Part shown: positions 22,470 through 34,034 of the stretch, piece by piece
Position numbering within the stretch: the stretch's first letter is position 1
Layout: each line of letters opens with the position of its first letter
Assembly: GCA_947095535.1 (NCBI GenBank)
Contig: OX352772.1
Span: forward strand, 377,903,643 to 377,967,642
Reading direction: 5' to 3'
DNA: 64,000 bases
Source of the DNA: Poecilobothrus nobilitatus
Taxonomy: Eukaryota; Arthropoda; Insecta; Diptera; Dolichopodidae
Made by a program: the position numbers and the translations under genes
Notes under the pieces: generated by a model
Databases searched by the model: none
What the model was told of the DNA's origin: nothing
What the model saw: the letters and a program-made list of their open reading frames with translations, nothing else

Positions 22470-23483
22470 TCAAATGATTGTAGTAGTTGCTATTGCAATG
22501 ACTACGATAAGCCTTAAGATCTCTTCGACCTCTTTAACAGAGAAGCCTATATTTTTGTGATATCTGAGATAAAGATCATATAAATCTTTATAATTAGATG
22601 GCAGGCCCTCATTGTGAATGAGAACTGATAGGTGAGTCCTAGTTTTACCTTCTATAACGGTGTTATACGAATCATTATGTAAATAGGCTAGGAAAAGTCT
22701 AACGTTATAGAGAATCCTCTCATCTCTGAATCTTGACAGAGCATATTTGCAATCTTCTGTTAGAGATTGCTTTGTCATTCTAACGATTGGGGAAACAAGT
22801 GGATCTTGTAAAACTAGTTTATTATTATTATTAATATTATTGTTATTATTATTAATATTAATATTAGGAATGTTATTATTTTGATTATTATTATTGTCGT
22901 TATTAACATTATTATTATTATTATAATTATTATTATTATCATTATTATCGTTATAATTATTATTATTATTGTCATTACTAACATTTTTATTATTATTATC
23001 GTTAAAATTATTATTATTATTATTGTTATTATTATTATTATTATTAATATTATTATTATTATTATTATTAATATTATTATTATTATTTTTATTATTATTA
23101 TTGTTATTATAATTATTATTATTATTATTTTTATTATTGTTATTATTATTTTTTTTATTTTTATTATTATTATTTTGATTATTTTTAATTCGATTATTAT
23201 TATTATTATTGTTACTTTTAAATTTATTATTGATATTACTATTAACTTTATTATTATTTATATTATAGTTACTGGTAACCGGTCTTAAAGTATCTCCTTG
23301 GATGAAGTTAGAGTACTTTTTGCTGTTGGTAGATAATGAACTCTGAATTGGAAATTTCTTTTTAGCTTTATTACTAAAAGGAACAGCGAAAGGATTAAGA
23401 AGAAGTGTTTTAGAATGCGTGTTGTTATTGTTTGTGTTAAAGTTTAAATTTGTATTAGTATGTGAAAAGATTTTGATGTATTA
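22470..23483 (-). pseudogene. LINE 1 ORF1, C-terminal part with very long asparagine tract
   Basis: One minus-strand frame is open from a stop at 23481-23483 to the TGA at 22470-22472. It contains an N/T-rich lead-in, then about 150 codons (roughly 23270-22806) almost wholly AAT or AAC with scattered Asp, Lys, Ile and Tyr. The tract ends in LVLQDPLVSPIVRM, and a non-repetitive domain follows (CKYALSRFRDERILYNVRLF, a TVIEGKTRTHLSVLIHNEG stretch, YKDLYDLYLRYHKNIG). The reading frame is preserved across the whole repeat, which argues that the tract was part of the protein and not a later microsatellite burst. The isoleucine-rich plus-strand frame here is its shadow. Confidence 0.75.
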
Positions 23484-23504
23484 CTACTAGAATTAGACTC
23501 ATCT

Positions 23505-24927
23505 TTAAAAAGCTTTATTATAGTACCTAAGCTTTATTATAGTACCATTTTTCCATCGTTTGTAATTTATTATTTCACAAACTTTGGATTGAGGTATCAT
23601 AACTTTAAAAGATTTATATTTCGGTTTAAATCTAAGATTCTTAGGAGTAATATTAACTATTATTACAGTATTTAAATTAAACTTATTTTTTAAAAACTTA
23701 CTGAGATAATTAGAAGATGTGTAAGCTGCAAATTTAGTAAAGTACAGTGTCTGGTTTAGGTTCTTCCTTAGCTGACGTCTGCCTACGATCTGCAGTAATT
23801 TCTTTTTCATTTGGAAGTAAAAATTGAACCTTCTTAGTTGGTAATTTAGAAGCATTTGAAGAACATTTTTTAATTGAAGAAGGATTAGTTACAGATGGTA
23901 ATTGATCCAAAGTATCAGAGCTCAAAGATGTCGAAGTAGATGCGGAAATTTGTGGAACTTTTATTGTTGATAGAGTCAGTTTAGGTGAAGATAAATTGGT
24001 ATTATCAGCACTACACTGAAGTAATTCATTGTATAAAGAATTGTTCACGAAGCTTGCTTTTGAAGCAGTTTCAGGAATGACTTGGTTCGAAAACGTGGCA
24101 GGTGAATCTTGAATTGAATCTGCAGATGAGATAGTTTCAGAACAAAAGCCAGCATGAGTTACATTTTTTGAATTTTTAACTGTATTGTAGTTTATTGGTT
24201 TAAAAATAAACGCATTCAGATCTGCACCATAGTTGAAAGGTTCATCAGTCTGTGTCCAAATATCTTTTGAGTTGCGACTTAGATACATTTGGTTGTATCT
24301 AAATGTATCAAAAGATGTATCAAGACTAGCATCTAGTTTAAAACCCATATTCGAAATTTCTTTTCTTAATGAACCTATCTGCTCATTAAATTTCTCTGCA
24401 ACGTAGTAGTGTCGATTAATTTTGAATTAAACAGTTTTTGCAGTTGTGAGTTAATAGAAGATTTTAACTCATTAGTTAATGATTTGATAGATTCATTAGT
24501 AGAATTTAATGCCGAGATAAACTCATCTTTATTTAGCACTGCATTCTGCTTCGAATGATCATTCTGCTTTAGTGACGTTCTGCTCAAGGTGGTATTGAGG
24601 GCTTCATAATCTTTAGCCATTTCATTAAATGACGCGGAGTTGCATTTTATTGTGTCGTTACATCTTGCTGCAAGTCCTGTGTACTCATCTTTAATGTTAT
24701 TGAACGAAGATTTGACTTCATCCAATAACATATTAATGCTGGAATGATAATCCAAGCATTCGTCACATACAAAGTATTGAGTCAGGAATGCAGAATACTA
24801 CACTCTAGGAGCGTTGAAACAAACTCCGTGGAAGCGCCTCTTACAAAAACTCCTGCATGTAACAGTTTCGGTTTTTGCGTCATAAACTGTGCAACTTGAA
24901 CTATTGCAAATTCATTTTTGATTATAT
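23505..24927 (-). pseudogene. LINE 1 ORF1, N-terminal part: PHD finger, coiled coil, conserved domain
   Basis: From 24927 the frame reads a C4HC3-type PHD finger: CNSSSC, TCRSFC, KRRFHGVC, then after a TAG at about 24806 YFVCDEC. The start codon is out of frame by one base. A coiled-coil-like region (24755-24400; EVKSSFNNIKDEY, ALNSTNESIKSLTNELKSS) shifts frame at about 24400 into EKFNEQIGSLRKEISNMGF. A long Ser/Thr-rich linker follows to about 23770. After another shift near 23757 comes a conserved domain with TKFAAYTSSNYLSKFLKNKF and YKSFKVMIPQSKV, typical of the C-terminal ORF1 domain in such elements. A 17-bp direct duplication (agctttattatagtacc, 23511-23546) causes the break to the Asn-rich part. 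The protein presumably binds element RNA. Confidence 0.8.
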
Positions 24928-24935
24928 AAATAGTA

Positions 24936-26030
24936 TTTACTTTAACAATTAAAAAAACAATTTAAAAAGAGTTCAAAGTTTTTAGCAAAAGTAATAGCAG
25001 AATAAACATTAAATTAAAAAAAAAGTAAATAAGTAAATTGAAAAAAGCTAATTCCAATATAATTTTTTTTTTTTTTTTTTTTAATTTAATTTTACAAAAG
25101 CACTGTTTAAAAGTTTATAAAAATGAGTACAACACAGTATTTTCTTCTTTTTTTTTATTTTTATTATTTTATTATGAAATAGTAAGAATATTAAAAAGTA
25201 ATATTAATATTATTATTTTAAAGTTAAATAACAAATTAAAAATAAAATTAAGAATAAATTTCGCACGTCTACTTAGTTAAGCGTCTGATAAACGAGTGAT
25301 ATGTACTAATAAAAAGAAGTGGAAAAACACTATAAAAATATTTTGTAACTAAATTAAGCTAACTTAGTGTAAAAAGTGTATAGTTATAAAAAAATATCAT
25401 GCACGAAAAAGACAGAATAAAAAAAAGGATTTCAAATTGAAACCAAAAATTTGAAAAATTGAAAAAAAAAATTCTTACTACCGGTATATATACACACAAT
25501 TCCAATTTCAGTTATCCCTGTGCTAATACATAATATTCACAAACCAACAAATTTATTTTATAATTTATAATATATAACGTTATTTTTTTTTTATTTTAGA
25601 ACAGTGGATATGGAAAATAGAAAAAAAATATATTGCACCTACTCTTGAAAATTGACTTTTTTGCTGTGTGAAAAATGCATTACGTTTAGTAAAAAGTAAA
25701 ACTACTTCCTATAACTATACTCTGATGGTGACGTGTCAGAAGTTCCATTGGTATTTTTTAATCACTTCAAATTCCCTCCCCAATTCAGATTTTTAGACAT
25801 ACATATATGTATACTTATTCTGGAAAAAGGGGCAAATGTGATTTCGCAACCGTCTATAAAATTTCTTCAAAATAGATATTATATACATAAATGTATATGT
25901 ATACATCCTGGCTGGCCGAAATTTGGAAAATAACTGTATCTAATTTTATAGTTGTCCGGGGCATAAATTGAAGTTTAGTCTAGAAAGTTTACTCTAAACG
26001 ATATTATTACATTAGTAATTATTATCATTA
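24936..26030. other. AT-rich stretch, no gene
   Basis: May include the LINE 1 5' UTR (24936-25000). A run of about 20 T at 25065-25084 would be an A-tail on the minus strand, but no element body could be recognised. The open frames are homopolymer-driven. Confidence 0.45.
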
Positions 26031-26033
26031 TCC

Positions 26034-26455
26034 AGTCAATGGTATAGTTGTTAAGACACCGGCCTTTCATACGAAAGATCTCGGATTGAAGCCCCGACTG
26101 GGTCATATAGATTAATAAAAAATAATAGACATTTTTCTTATAATATATAATTAGTAGAATATAATTAAATTAAAAATAAGTATATATGTCCTATAAATTA
26201 TAATTTTATATCATATTGTTAATAGCTACATAATAAAATATTAATAAACTATAATTCTTGTATAAGATAATAGATGGCGTAGAAATAAGAGAAACGTCTC
26301 ATAATCTTGTACAATAGCTACAGCCGAGTAACCAACGGCTTAGTGAATTTAATGATTGCAGAAACTGAAACTTAGTCAAATATGAATAAATAAATGACTT
26401 TGTGAATGCCCTATGCTCCTTATAGGTGTGGCAAGAAGAGAGAAAAAAAAATTAT
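26034..26455 (+). mobile_element. tRNA-derived SINE (tRNA-Glu-like head)
   Basis: 26034-26106 folds as a decayed tRNA. The acceptor strands tccagtc and gactggg pair, the A-box is tggtatagttg, the loop 'cctttcata' resembles tRNA-Glu(TTC), and the T-arm is tcgg-attgaagcc-ccga. The anticodon stem is broken, so it is not a working tRNA. An AT-rich body follows, and a block with 'gctccttataggtgtggcaa' leads to an A-rich end near 26436-26450. The body boundaries are inferred. Confidence 0.55.
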
Positions 26456-27114
26456 TACAAAACGAAAATTTGAACTTTTGACTCACTTTAAAAAGACAGA
26501 AGTGCTATGGGATAAAATTTAGAAAAAAAATTTAGAAAAAAATTTTTAACAAAAGAAATATGTACATAGATTACCCATTAAAATTTACAATTCAAAAACA
26601 ATTATAATAAAATATTTGTTTGGCTTTTTTTTTTTAAATCTGTAAAATGACATTTTAAAAATTATTAAAAACATTTTGTTTGTATATATGCACATATGGG
26701 TATGTAGTCAAATAAAATTAATTAAAAAAAAAATCAATTTGACGAAATTAATGAATGAAAAATAATTTTTTTTTTGTTCTTTTATTATTTTTTTCTTTCC
26801 CTTTACCCTTTTGTAATGTATTATAGTTTTAAAAAATAAAAATATTTTCAATTAGAAATTATATCTATACTGTATACATTGTAGCTATGTATATTTTATT
26901 TTTTTTCTATAATAGAGCACATCCAACACAACACTTTAAAATGAATGCGTTTGTTATACATCATTTTTCTGGACAAATTTATATATTAATTAATTAATTA
27001 ATAATAAGGAATCAACAATATTTTGCTATATTATTTCTATCCATACAACTTCTGAAGAAATCATTTATTAGCAACGCTAACGTACTGGCATAGCTGCACA
27101 AAAGTCAGTGCAGT
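26456..27114. other. AT-rich stretch, nothing recognised
   Basis: Poly-purine and poly-pyrimidine runs only. No ORF or repeat termini seen. Confidence 0.45.
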
Positions 27115-27680
27115 TTATTTTCACTCATTTATATATTTGATTTTTAACACATTTTTCAAAAAAATTGTTAAAAACTAGCTTGTTAGTTTCATTTTGTTCC
27201 TATGTGTCCCACCGTCAGTTTACAAAATTTCCACATCTTTTAAGACAAGCAACGAAATTTTAACGATAGATAATTGAGTTTTTTCTTCATAAAAGTAATT
27301 GGTAATAGCCTCACCCATTACGGGTGTCACAACACATCCTTTCAAAGTGAGAAAAAGCTCCAATTTCAAACGTTTATATCTCAAATTTTATTTAATAGTT
27401 TCCATCCTAAGAAAGTTAAACGGAAGAAAATGTTTAAGCTTTATAAATCAATATTAAAATTATTTAATTTGGTGCAATTTAGTATTTAAATGTACTTTTA
27501 CGCGAAGACAAAATTTTGCAAGATTTTGGTTCCTTTGTATTTCGTTCAATTTGATTCATCTGTAGAAAACCTTACACTCAGAATCTTGAAATATCAAGAA
27601 GAGAAAGTTATTTGCGTACTATAGGATAGCTTAAATGAAACATTTTTTTCATGAGGCTACTCCATGATTAAAAGCTATTG
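27115..27680 (+). repeat. Diverged composite-repeat fragment
   Basis: Landmarks shared with 28490-28800 and 45100-45340: 'acatttttcaaaaa', 'ccgtcagtttacaaaatttcc', 'ttttaagacaagcaacgaaa', 'gcctcacccattacgg' and 'ttatatctcaaattttatt'. Old and non-coding. Confidence 0.5.
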
Positions 27681-28484
27681 ATCATCCGCTAATGGATTTT
27701 TTAAAATTATATAAGGCTTCTTAAAAGTGACGAAGACATGAAAAATTCTAAAAAAATTCTACTTTTGAATTTTAATGGAAAAGTAGTCGAAGTTTAATAT
27801 CTTTTATCTTTTAATATCTTTTAAAAAATCCGCATCTTTAAAAACTTTTGATTTTATATACTGTCTTACTTTATTTAAAGTTTAAAAAAATAAAAATGAC
27901 ACTTGACATTAATTTATAAGAAAATATTAATTCTTGGAGTTCCTATTTTTAAAAATGATTATTTTTTAGAAGAAAAATTTCTTCTTATATGTTTATAACT
28001 CTATTTTCCAAAATTTAATTTAATTTACAATTTGAAGGTAAAAAAAATGCCAAAATCAGTCAAAATTCATTTATCAATAATCTGTTAAAAACAAGTAATG
28101 ACGATGTGATTGTTAATATTAAATGGCACAATAAAAGAAGTTTAAAAATCCAACAATCAATCGTTCAACGTTTTCACCTCTTCGTGTTCTTTGTTGTCTT
28201 ATCCTATAATCGAATTCTTCTAGATTATACGTAAACTCTATAGTGCGAACAGTGTTTTGAGAAGAAAGGTTATAAAATTATTGACAATTTTTTTGATTTT
28301 TTTTTTTGATAAGAAATTCATTTAGAAATTTAAAAAAGAAGGAAAAAGACGTCAGGTATAGTATCCAACCTTCAAGGTAAAAAGTCAAAACAAAAATTAT
28401 TAAAAAATACTTGATTCCCCGTGTTTGATATTTTCCATATGTTTTTTTAAAGATTGAAAAAGATCATTGTTGTTATTTTGTGTT
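27681..28484. other. AT-rich stretch, nothing recognised
   Basis: No coding or structural feature could be supported. Confidence 0.45.
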
Positions 28485-29180
28485 CTTAGCACATTTTTCA
28501 AAAACAATTTGCCTTTGTTATTTTCACTTTGTCATTCGTCCGTCCGTCTACAAAATTTATGCACCGTTTAAGATAGGGCAATGCAATTTTAACATTTGAT
28601 GATGCAGCCTCACTCATTCCACAGTTACAGTCCCTCAAACTTTGGAAAAGCCCTATTTTCAAATATGTCTATCTCAGGTTCTGTTTAATGTTTTTTCAAT
28701 TTAAAAACGACGACACAATTTTCTTTAACTTCATATAAATCAATATCAAAATTTTACAATTTGTTGCAATTTAGTATTTAAATTTACTGTGAAAACAAAA
28801 TTTTGCAACATTTTTGAGGTAAAAAAGATATTTTAAAATAAGCTTTTCTTATGTAATTAAAAAAGCTTTAATAAGGTCCCCCTGTTTAAGATCCATCTGT
28901 AAGTTAACCACCTTCAAACATTTTTTTAACATAAATATTGAAACTCCAACATTACATGTTTCTACGTATTAACAGCTTTTCTTAATTATAGAGGCTGTAA
29001 AATAGAGGAAAGTTGAAGAAAGTATCTGTTGTTCTTCTCATAATTTCTCTTACATATCAAATTAGAAGAAAACTTCGAAATTTTGAGGCAGTTACAAATT
29101 CTAAAATCTTTTTTTTTAATCTCTTTTGGAAAATTAGCGCTTTTAAAAACCTTTACCTTCTGCTTTGTTTATATTTAAAT
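28485..29180 (+). repeat. Diverged composite-repeat fragment
   Basis: Contains 'cattcgtccgtccgtctaca', 'gatgatgcagcctcactcat', 'cagttacagtccctcaaact', 'aaaagccctattttcaaata' and 'ctatctcaggttctgttta'. These match 50-200 and the 45.1-45.4 kb copy in order. Confidence 0.55.
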
Positions 29181-29511
29181 TGAGATTTAATAGAATGTAG
29201 CTTCATTATAAATGTATAATATTATACTTAGTGTTGTAAAGTTGTTTATCATTGTAATTTTGGTAATAAAAAGTGAAAGCACTAAAATCTTGAAGATAAT
29301 ATCTATCTATTAATTTATGTCAAAAACATCCATTTTTAAAAAGCAAGTTTAATTTTAGTTTGATATTATTTTTATGATGCCAATATCAATAATAATCCTC
29401 TGTGTTTCCAATATTAATGAGGGAATTTTTTTTGTCAGCTCAACTATGGATACTACAATATTCTATCTATAAACGAAATAACAAAATATGTAAAGTTTAC
29501 AATCATACGCA

Positions 29512-30308
29512 AACGAGGAAAAGTGCAGAAGAGTAGACTGTGTCAACTCTGGGATATCCGTATGAACGTAATATACATATCCTGTTTCTATATAATTTGA
29601 TCATATTTTAAACAATTTTAGATGTTTTAGTACCGACGGTATAAATGCCGAAATATATTTATCTAAATTGTGGAGTTGTATGACAGCTACCCAAATCTAT
29701 TGCACAAGCACAATCAAATTTTACAGAAGCGAATGCCATAAAACTTGATCTTAATTTGTAAGATTGCAGACGCCTAGCTTCATTAAGTTCCAAGAGGTGC
29801 AAGAAGCCTGAACCGGCTGCTCTAGACCAACCAAACTTTACAAAACTTTTTGACATGTAACTCGACATCTCTTCACTAAATTGCAGATACTTAGCTTCAA
29901 TAGACACTGAGTTATTTTCATTTGAAAATAGAAGTTGTATGGCAGCTACCCGAATCTGTCGCACCAGCACAACCAAATTTTACAGATGTTGTTGACGTCT
30001 AATTCAACACGATTTTGCAAAATTTGCAGATACTTAGCTTTAATACATATTGAATTATTTCCATATAAAGAAATAAGTTGTATGGCAGCTATTCGAACCC
30101 GGCGGCCGAAAAAGCTGGATTTAAATAGCAAACTAACTCCTTTATTTTTTGAGTTATCGACGGGCGAACGTACATGGCTTAATCGACTCAGAATTCGATT
30201 CTGAGCCGATTCATACCTTTGACACTATATCTAGCTCTACTCCTTTAAGGTGTCACAAGCGTAATGGCAAATTTATTATACTGTTGAACATAGTTCATAC
30301 GGGTATAA
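29512..30308 (-). mobile_element. Mini-me/DINE-like element, full-length copy D
   Basis: Both family ends are present in reverse orientation: 3' end 'aacgaggaaaagtgcagaag ... ctgggatatccgtatgaacg' at 29512-29570 and 5' hairpin 'gaacatagttcatacgggta' at 30286-30305. In between lie one and a half 259-bp repeat units and a reduced GTCC core. The open frame at 29659-29976 is satellite sequence. Confidence 0.8.
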
Positions 30309-30364
30309 AAATAGACCATTACTTACATATGTGATCTAATTAAAACATTCAAGTGTAAACTTCT

Positions 30365-31437
30365 TTATAAAATGCCAAAAACTTTTGAAAATTTTGGTTG
30401 GTCTAGAGCAGCCGCTTCGGGCTTCTTGCACCTCTTGGAACTTAATGGGGCTAGGCATCTGAAATCTTGCAAATGATGATCAAGTTTTATGGCAACAACT
30501 TCTGTAAAGTTTCGTTGTGGTGATGCGACGGGTTCGGATAGCTGCCATACAACTTATTTCTTTATATATAAATAACTCAGTGTCTATTAAAGCTAGGTAT
30601 CTGAAATTTTGTGAAGAGGTGTCGAGTTACATGACAAAAACTTTTGTAAATTTAGGTTCGTTTAGAGCAGTCGGTTCAAGCTTTTAGCACCTCTTGGAAC
30701 TTAATAAAGCTAGGCATCTGTAATCTTGCAAATGATGATCAAGTTTTGTGGCAACAACACCTGTAAAAGGTTGTGCTGGGACGACAGGTTCGGGTAACTG
30801 CCATACAATTTCTCTTTTTCAATGTAAATAACTCAGTGTCTATTAAAGCTAGGAGGTGTCGAGTTACATGAAGCCAGATCCGGCTGCTCTAGACGAACCA
30901 AAATTTACAAAAGTTTTTGGGATGTAACTCGACACCTCCTCACAAAATTGCAGATACCTAGCTTCAATAGACCTTGGGTTATTTTCATTTGAAAAGAGAA
31001 GTTGTATGGCAGCTGCCTGAACCTGTCGCCCCAGCACAACCAAATTTTACACGTGTTGTTGACCTATAACTAGACACCATTTTGTAAAATTTGAGACACC
31101 TAGTGTCAATAGATACTAAATTATTTCTATATAAAGAAAGAAGTTGTATGGCAGCTACTCCAAGCCAGCGGCCAAAAAGCTGTTTTTAAATAGCAAATCT
31201 AACAATTTTGTAAAAGTGACGTAGAAAAATGTTTAACTTGCTAGCTGCTTTATTTTTTTGATTTGTCGTGCGGACGGACGTACATGCTTAATTCAATTCC
31301 ATTCCATTCGATCTATACCTTTGACACTATAGCCAGCTCGACTCCTTTAAGGTGTCACAATCGTAATGGCAAATTTATTATACCCTTGAACATAGTTCAT
31401 ACGGGTATAATGAACATAGTTCATATGGGTATAACAA
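30365..31437. mobile_element. Rearranged mini-me/DINE-like elements fused head to head (copy E)
   Basis: 30365-30870 carries 259-bp repeat units in plus orientation. From about 30871 the same units run in minus orientation to a family 5' end at 31385-31410. The switch point is a palindrome: 30851-30869 and 30922-30940 are exact reverse complements with a 52-bp spacer. The terminal motif is duplicated at the right end ('tgaacatagttcata(c/t)gggtata' twice, 31388-31432). Confidence 0.75.
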
Positions 31438-31960
31438 AGCAGAATGTAAACCAATAGTTTTTAAAAACGCGCGTTATAAAAAAGTTATAAAAAAGGAACA
31501 TCTTGCAAAATTTGATTTTCACATAACGGTAAATTTAAATAGTAAATTACAAAATACTGCATAATTTTGATATTGTTTTATAGTGGTAAGAAAATGTCCG
31601 GTCTTCTAGTGGTTTAGAATATAAAACTACTACGCAGAGCCTGAAATATATACATCTGAAGATAGGGCTTTTTTGCAATTTTTAAAAGCTGTAACTTTGT
31701 AACCCCTTACAATAAATAGAAACATTTAACACACGTAAAAATAAACGCGTGCCGGAGTTATTAAGGTAGAAAATCATGCAAAATTTGATTTTCACATAAC
31801 GGTAAATTCTATGGAAAATTGCCAAAACATGATAAGTCGCTTATTCTACAATTTGACATTAAGACGTATTTTTGTTGGTGAACATAAATCTTAACTTGCC
31901 AAAACACGACAAGTCTCTATTTTATTATATGTGCTTATCATGCAAACTGCAAACGTAAAC
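31438..31960. repeat. Composite-repeat body related to 15.0-15.7 kb
   Basis: Shares 'gattttcacataacggtaaat', 'ggtaagaaaatgtccggtct' and 'gtgccggagttat' type motifs with 15180-15690. Non-coding. Confidence 0.55.
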
Positions 31961-31976
31961 ATAAAAGTTTAACCTT

Positions 31977-32171
31977 GGGGCCTCGGTGGCGTAGTGGGTA
32001 AGAGCGTGTAAAATACGATGTAAACACCGAGAGGGTGTGGGTTCGAATCCCACACACGTCGTAAGAATTATTCCCCCTTACGACATTTACAGTCACGCCT
32101 GAACAGGAAAGACTGTGTAATTTCCTGTCCACATTTATGTGGCAGAGCAATGCATTAAAAAAAAAAAAAAT
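31977..32171 (+). mobile_element. tRNA-derived SINE, family S, copy 1
   Basis: Starts ggggcctcgg, with a perfect A-box (tggcgtagtgg) and B-box (ggttcgaatcc). A tRNA-unrelated body follows ('attcccccttacgacattta', 'gcctgaacaggaaagactg', 'tatgtggcagagcaatgc') and then an A-tail. Target duplication of about 9 bp (aaagtttaa) lies at 31966-31974 and just after the tail. It is non-coding; the minus-strand open frame over it is spurious. Confidence 0.88.
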
Positions 32172-33405
32172 TAAAGTTTAAACTCGGTATCATGCAAACC
32201 GTAAACCGTTGTATTTTTAACCGTATATTTTAGCTCGCGGTTCTTTTAGTTTTTTATTTAAAAAAGTTATTTTTGAGTATGTTTTTCGTTTTATTAGCTA
32301 TTTTTAACATGAATGTATAAGACAGGTTTTTGCTTTCATACCAAAAACTTGTACCCGAAAAACGTGTAAAAAGTATTTTTAGATTGATGTCTTTTTGTAC
32401 ATATGTTTGTGTGGGTATGTATGTGGGTACGTGTACAACCTAAACGACCGAGCGGAAGTTTTTGAAATTTCATATTTAAAGTTTTGACGTAATTATCTTG
32501 GATTGATAAGCTTTTGGAGCATATTCGACAATCGCAAGTGATGGTTTACTAGTGTAAATTTTAAGTTTTTTACGAATATTTCTTAACAGGAAAATATTAT
32601 GAAGAAAATTATTAAATCAAGTAAAGGGTAACAACTTTGCCATAAAACATGTTTTGATCCGACAAACTTTAAGTTTTATTTAATTAAATAACATATTTCA
32701 TACATATTTCAATACGCCATAGGCATTATATGAACAATTTTTTTTCCTTTTTTTTCTTTTTTATATTATTCTCGTTTTTTATCTTTTTTTTAGGTTAAAA
32801 ATAAAACCTAAACTGAAAATAATTTTATTAGTTACTAAACACATAAATAAATTTTTTCACAAAATCCACAGGTATAAAAGTAAATAAAACAAAATTGTCA
32901 TAACATATACATGCATTGACATATGTATTTAAAAAAAATATTGATCTTGCTGTAAATCAAAAATAAAGACCTACAACTTCAAGAGAAATAAAATTCTTCT
33001 TCATTAATCCAATAATCTACTTTTTAAAACTATTAACTCCTGCCAACTATTAACTATGGCAACTATTAACTATGTCAACTAAGTTTAACTACAGATATAA
33101 TATGTATATATTTGTAAATCAAGCTTCATATAAATAATTACTAAAATTATAAGGTCGAAATAATATCAATATAGACAACTATAATTAAAATTATAAAATA
33201 GTTCACCTTCACTTGTAAATATTTGAAATTTTGACACGGCGAAATTTTTTACAACTGATTTTAAATAAATTTTTAAAGTAGATAGATTATACTTTTGACT
33301 TTTACTAAGATTCACGCGGTTAGCTTGATACCTATATAAACGTAAGGTGACCCTCTATAAATGTACGGTTAAGCAACCGTACCGCTTGTATAATAAGCGC
33401 CATAA
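32172..33405. other. AT-rich stretch, nothing recognised
   Basis: A run of three 'aactattaact' repeats near 33027-33075 is the only local structure. No gene. Confidence 0.45.
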
Positions 33406-33407
33406 AG

Positions 33408-33460
33408 TAACTAGCTGACCCGGCAATCGTTGTTTTGCTACAAAAACCTATTGTCCTATT
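33408..33460 (+). repeat. GC-rich repeat terminus 'ctagctgacccggc'
   Basis: The short GC-rich block 'ctagctgacccggcaatcgt' stands out in AT-rich DNA. It resembles the element ends at 34827, 44344 (minus), 44690 and 45565. It is cut off by the next element at about 33466. Confidence 0.5.
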
Positions 33461-33465
33461 TTTAT

Positions 33466-34019
33466 CCCCGTATGAACTATGTTCAAGGGTATAATTAATT
33501 TGCCTTTACATTTGTGGCACCTTAAAGGAGTCGAGCTACATATAGTGTCAAAGGTATTGATAGGATCAGAATCGAATTTTGAGTCGATTAAGCGTCCGTC
33601 CGTCCATCGGTCCGCACGATAACTCAAAAAATAAAGGAGGACATCACTTTTGCAAAATTGTTAGTTTTGCTATTTAAATCCAGCTTTTTCGGCCGCCGGG
33701 TTCGAGTAGCTGCCATACAATTTATTTCTTTATATGGGAATAACTCAGTATCTATTAAAGCTAAGTATCTGAAATTTTGCAAAATCGTGTTGAGTTACAG
33801 GCCAACAACATCTGTAAAATTTGTTTGTCGCTGTCATACAACTCCACAATTTACATAAATATATCTCGGCACTTATAACATCGGTACTAAAATATCTGAA
33901 ATTGTTTAAAAGATGATCAAGTTATATAGAAACAGGATATATATATATATATATATTTAACTTTTATACGTGTATCCCAGAGTTGACACAGTCTACTCTA
34001 CTGCACTTTTCCTCGTTTT
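33466..34019 (+). mobile_element. Mini-me/DINE-like element, full-length short copy F
   Basis: 5' hairpin 'ccccgtatgaactatgttca', 'ggcaccttaaaggagtcgag', a short (GTCC)n at 33595-33607, 'cgataactcaaaaaataaag', about one repeat unit, and the 3' end 'tgtatcccagagttgacaca ... cacttttcctcgtt'. A (TA)n tract at 33935-33957 is in the 3' part. Confidence 0.8.
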
Positions 34020-34034
34020 TTAACTATCGAATGG

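Larger units (their letters stand above)
19576..24935 (-). mobile_element. LINE 1: nearly full-length PHD-finger non-LTR retrotransposon (minus)
   Basis: Reading leftward, the order is ORF1 (PHD finger, coiled coil, Ser/Thr-rich linker, conserved C-terminal domain, Asn tract), then ORF2 (apurinic-type endonuclease, reverse transcriptase), then a short 3' part ending in a TAA-type tail (plus strand 'ttattattattattattg', 19577-19596). The RT C-terminal domain is missing, replaced by a fold-back junction at 19787-19906. PHD-bearing ORF1 proteins are known from several CR1/jockey-group elements. I cannot assign a clade. At least five frameshifts or stops make it inactive, but much of the sequence is intact, so decay is fairly recent. 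Confidence 0.85.

Noticed and set aside
22881..23288. Isoleucine-rich open frame on the plus strand
   Set aside because: It is the reverse reading of the AAT/AAC asparagine tract of the LINE 1 ORF1. Flanking coding sense is on the minus strand.
25065..25084. Poly(T) run as the A-tail of a minus-strand retroposon
   Set aside because: No element body or target duplication could be recognised next to it.
26034..26106. Functional tRNA-Glu gene
   Set aside because: The acceptor and T arms pair, but the anticodon stem is broken and a SINE-like body with an A-rich end follows.
31977..32065. Functional tRNA gene
   Set aside because: A- and B-boxes are perfect, but the ends do not form an acceptor stem, and a body, A-tail and target duplication mark a SINE.
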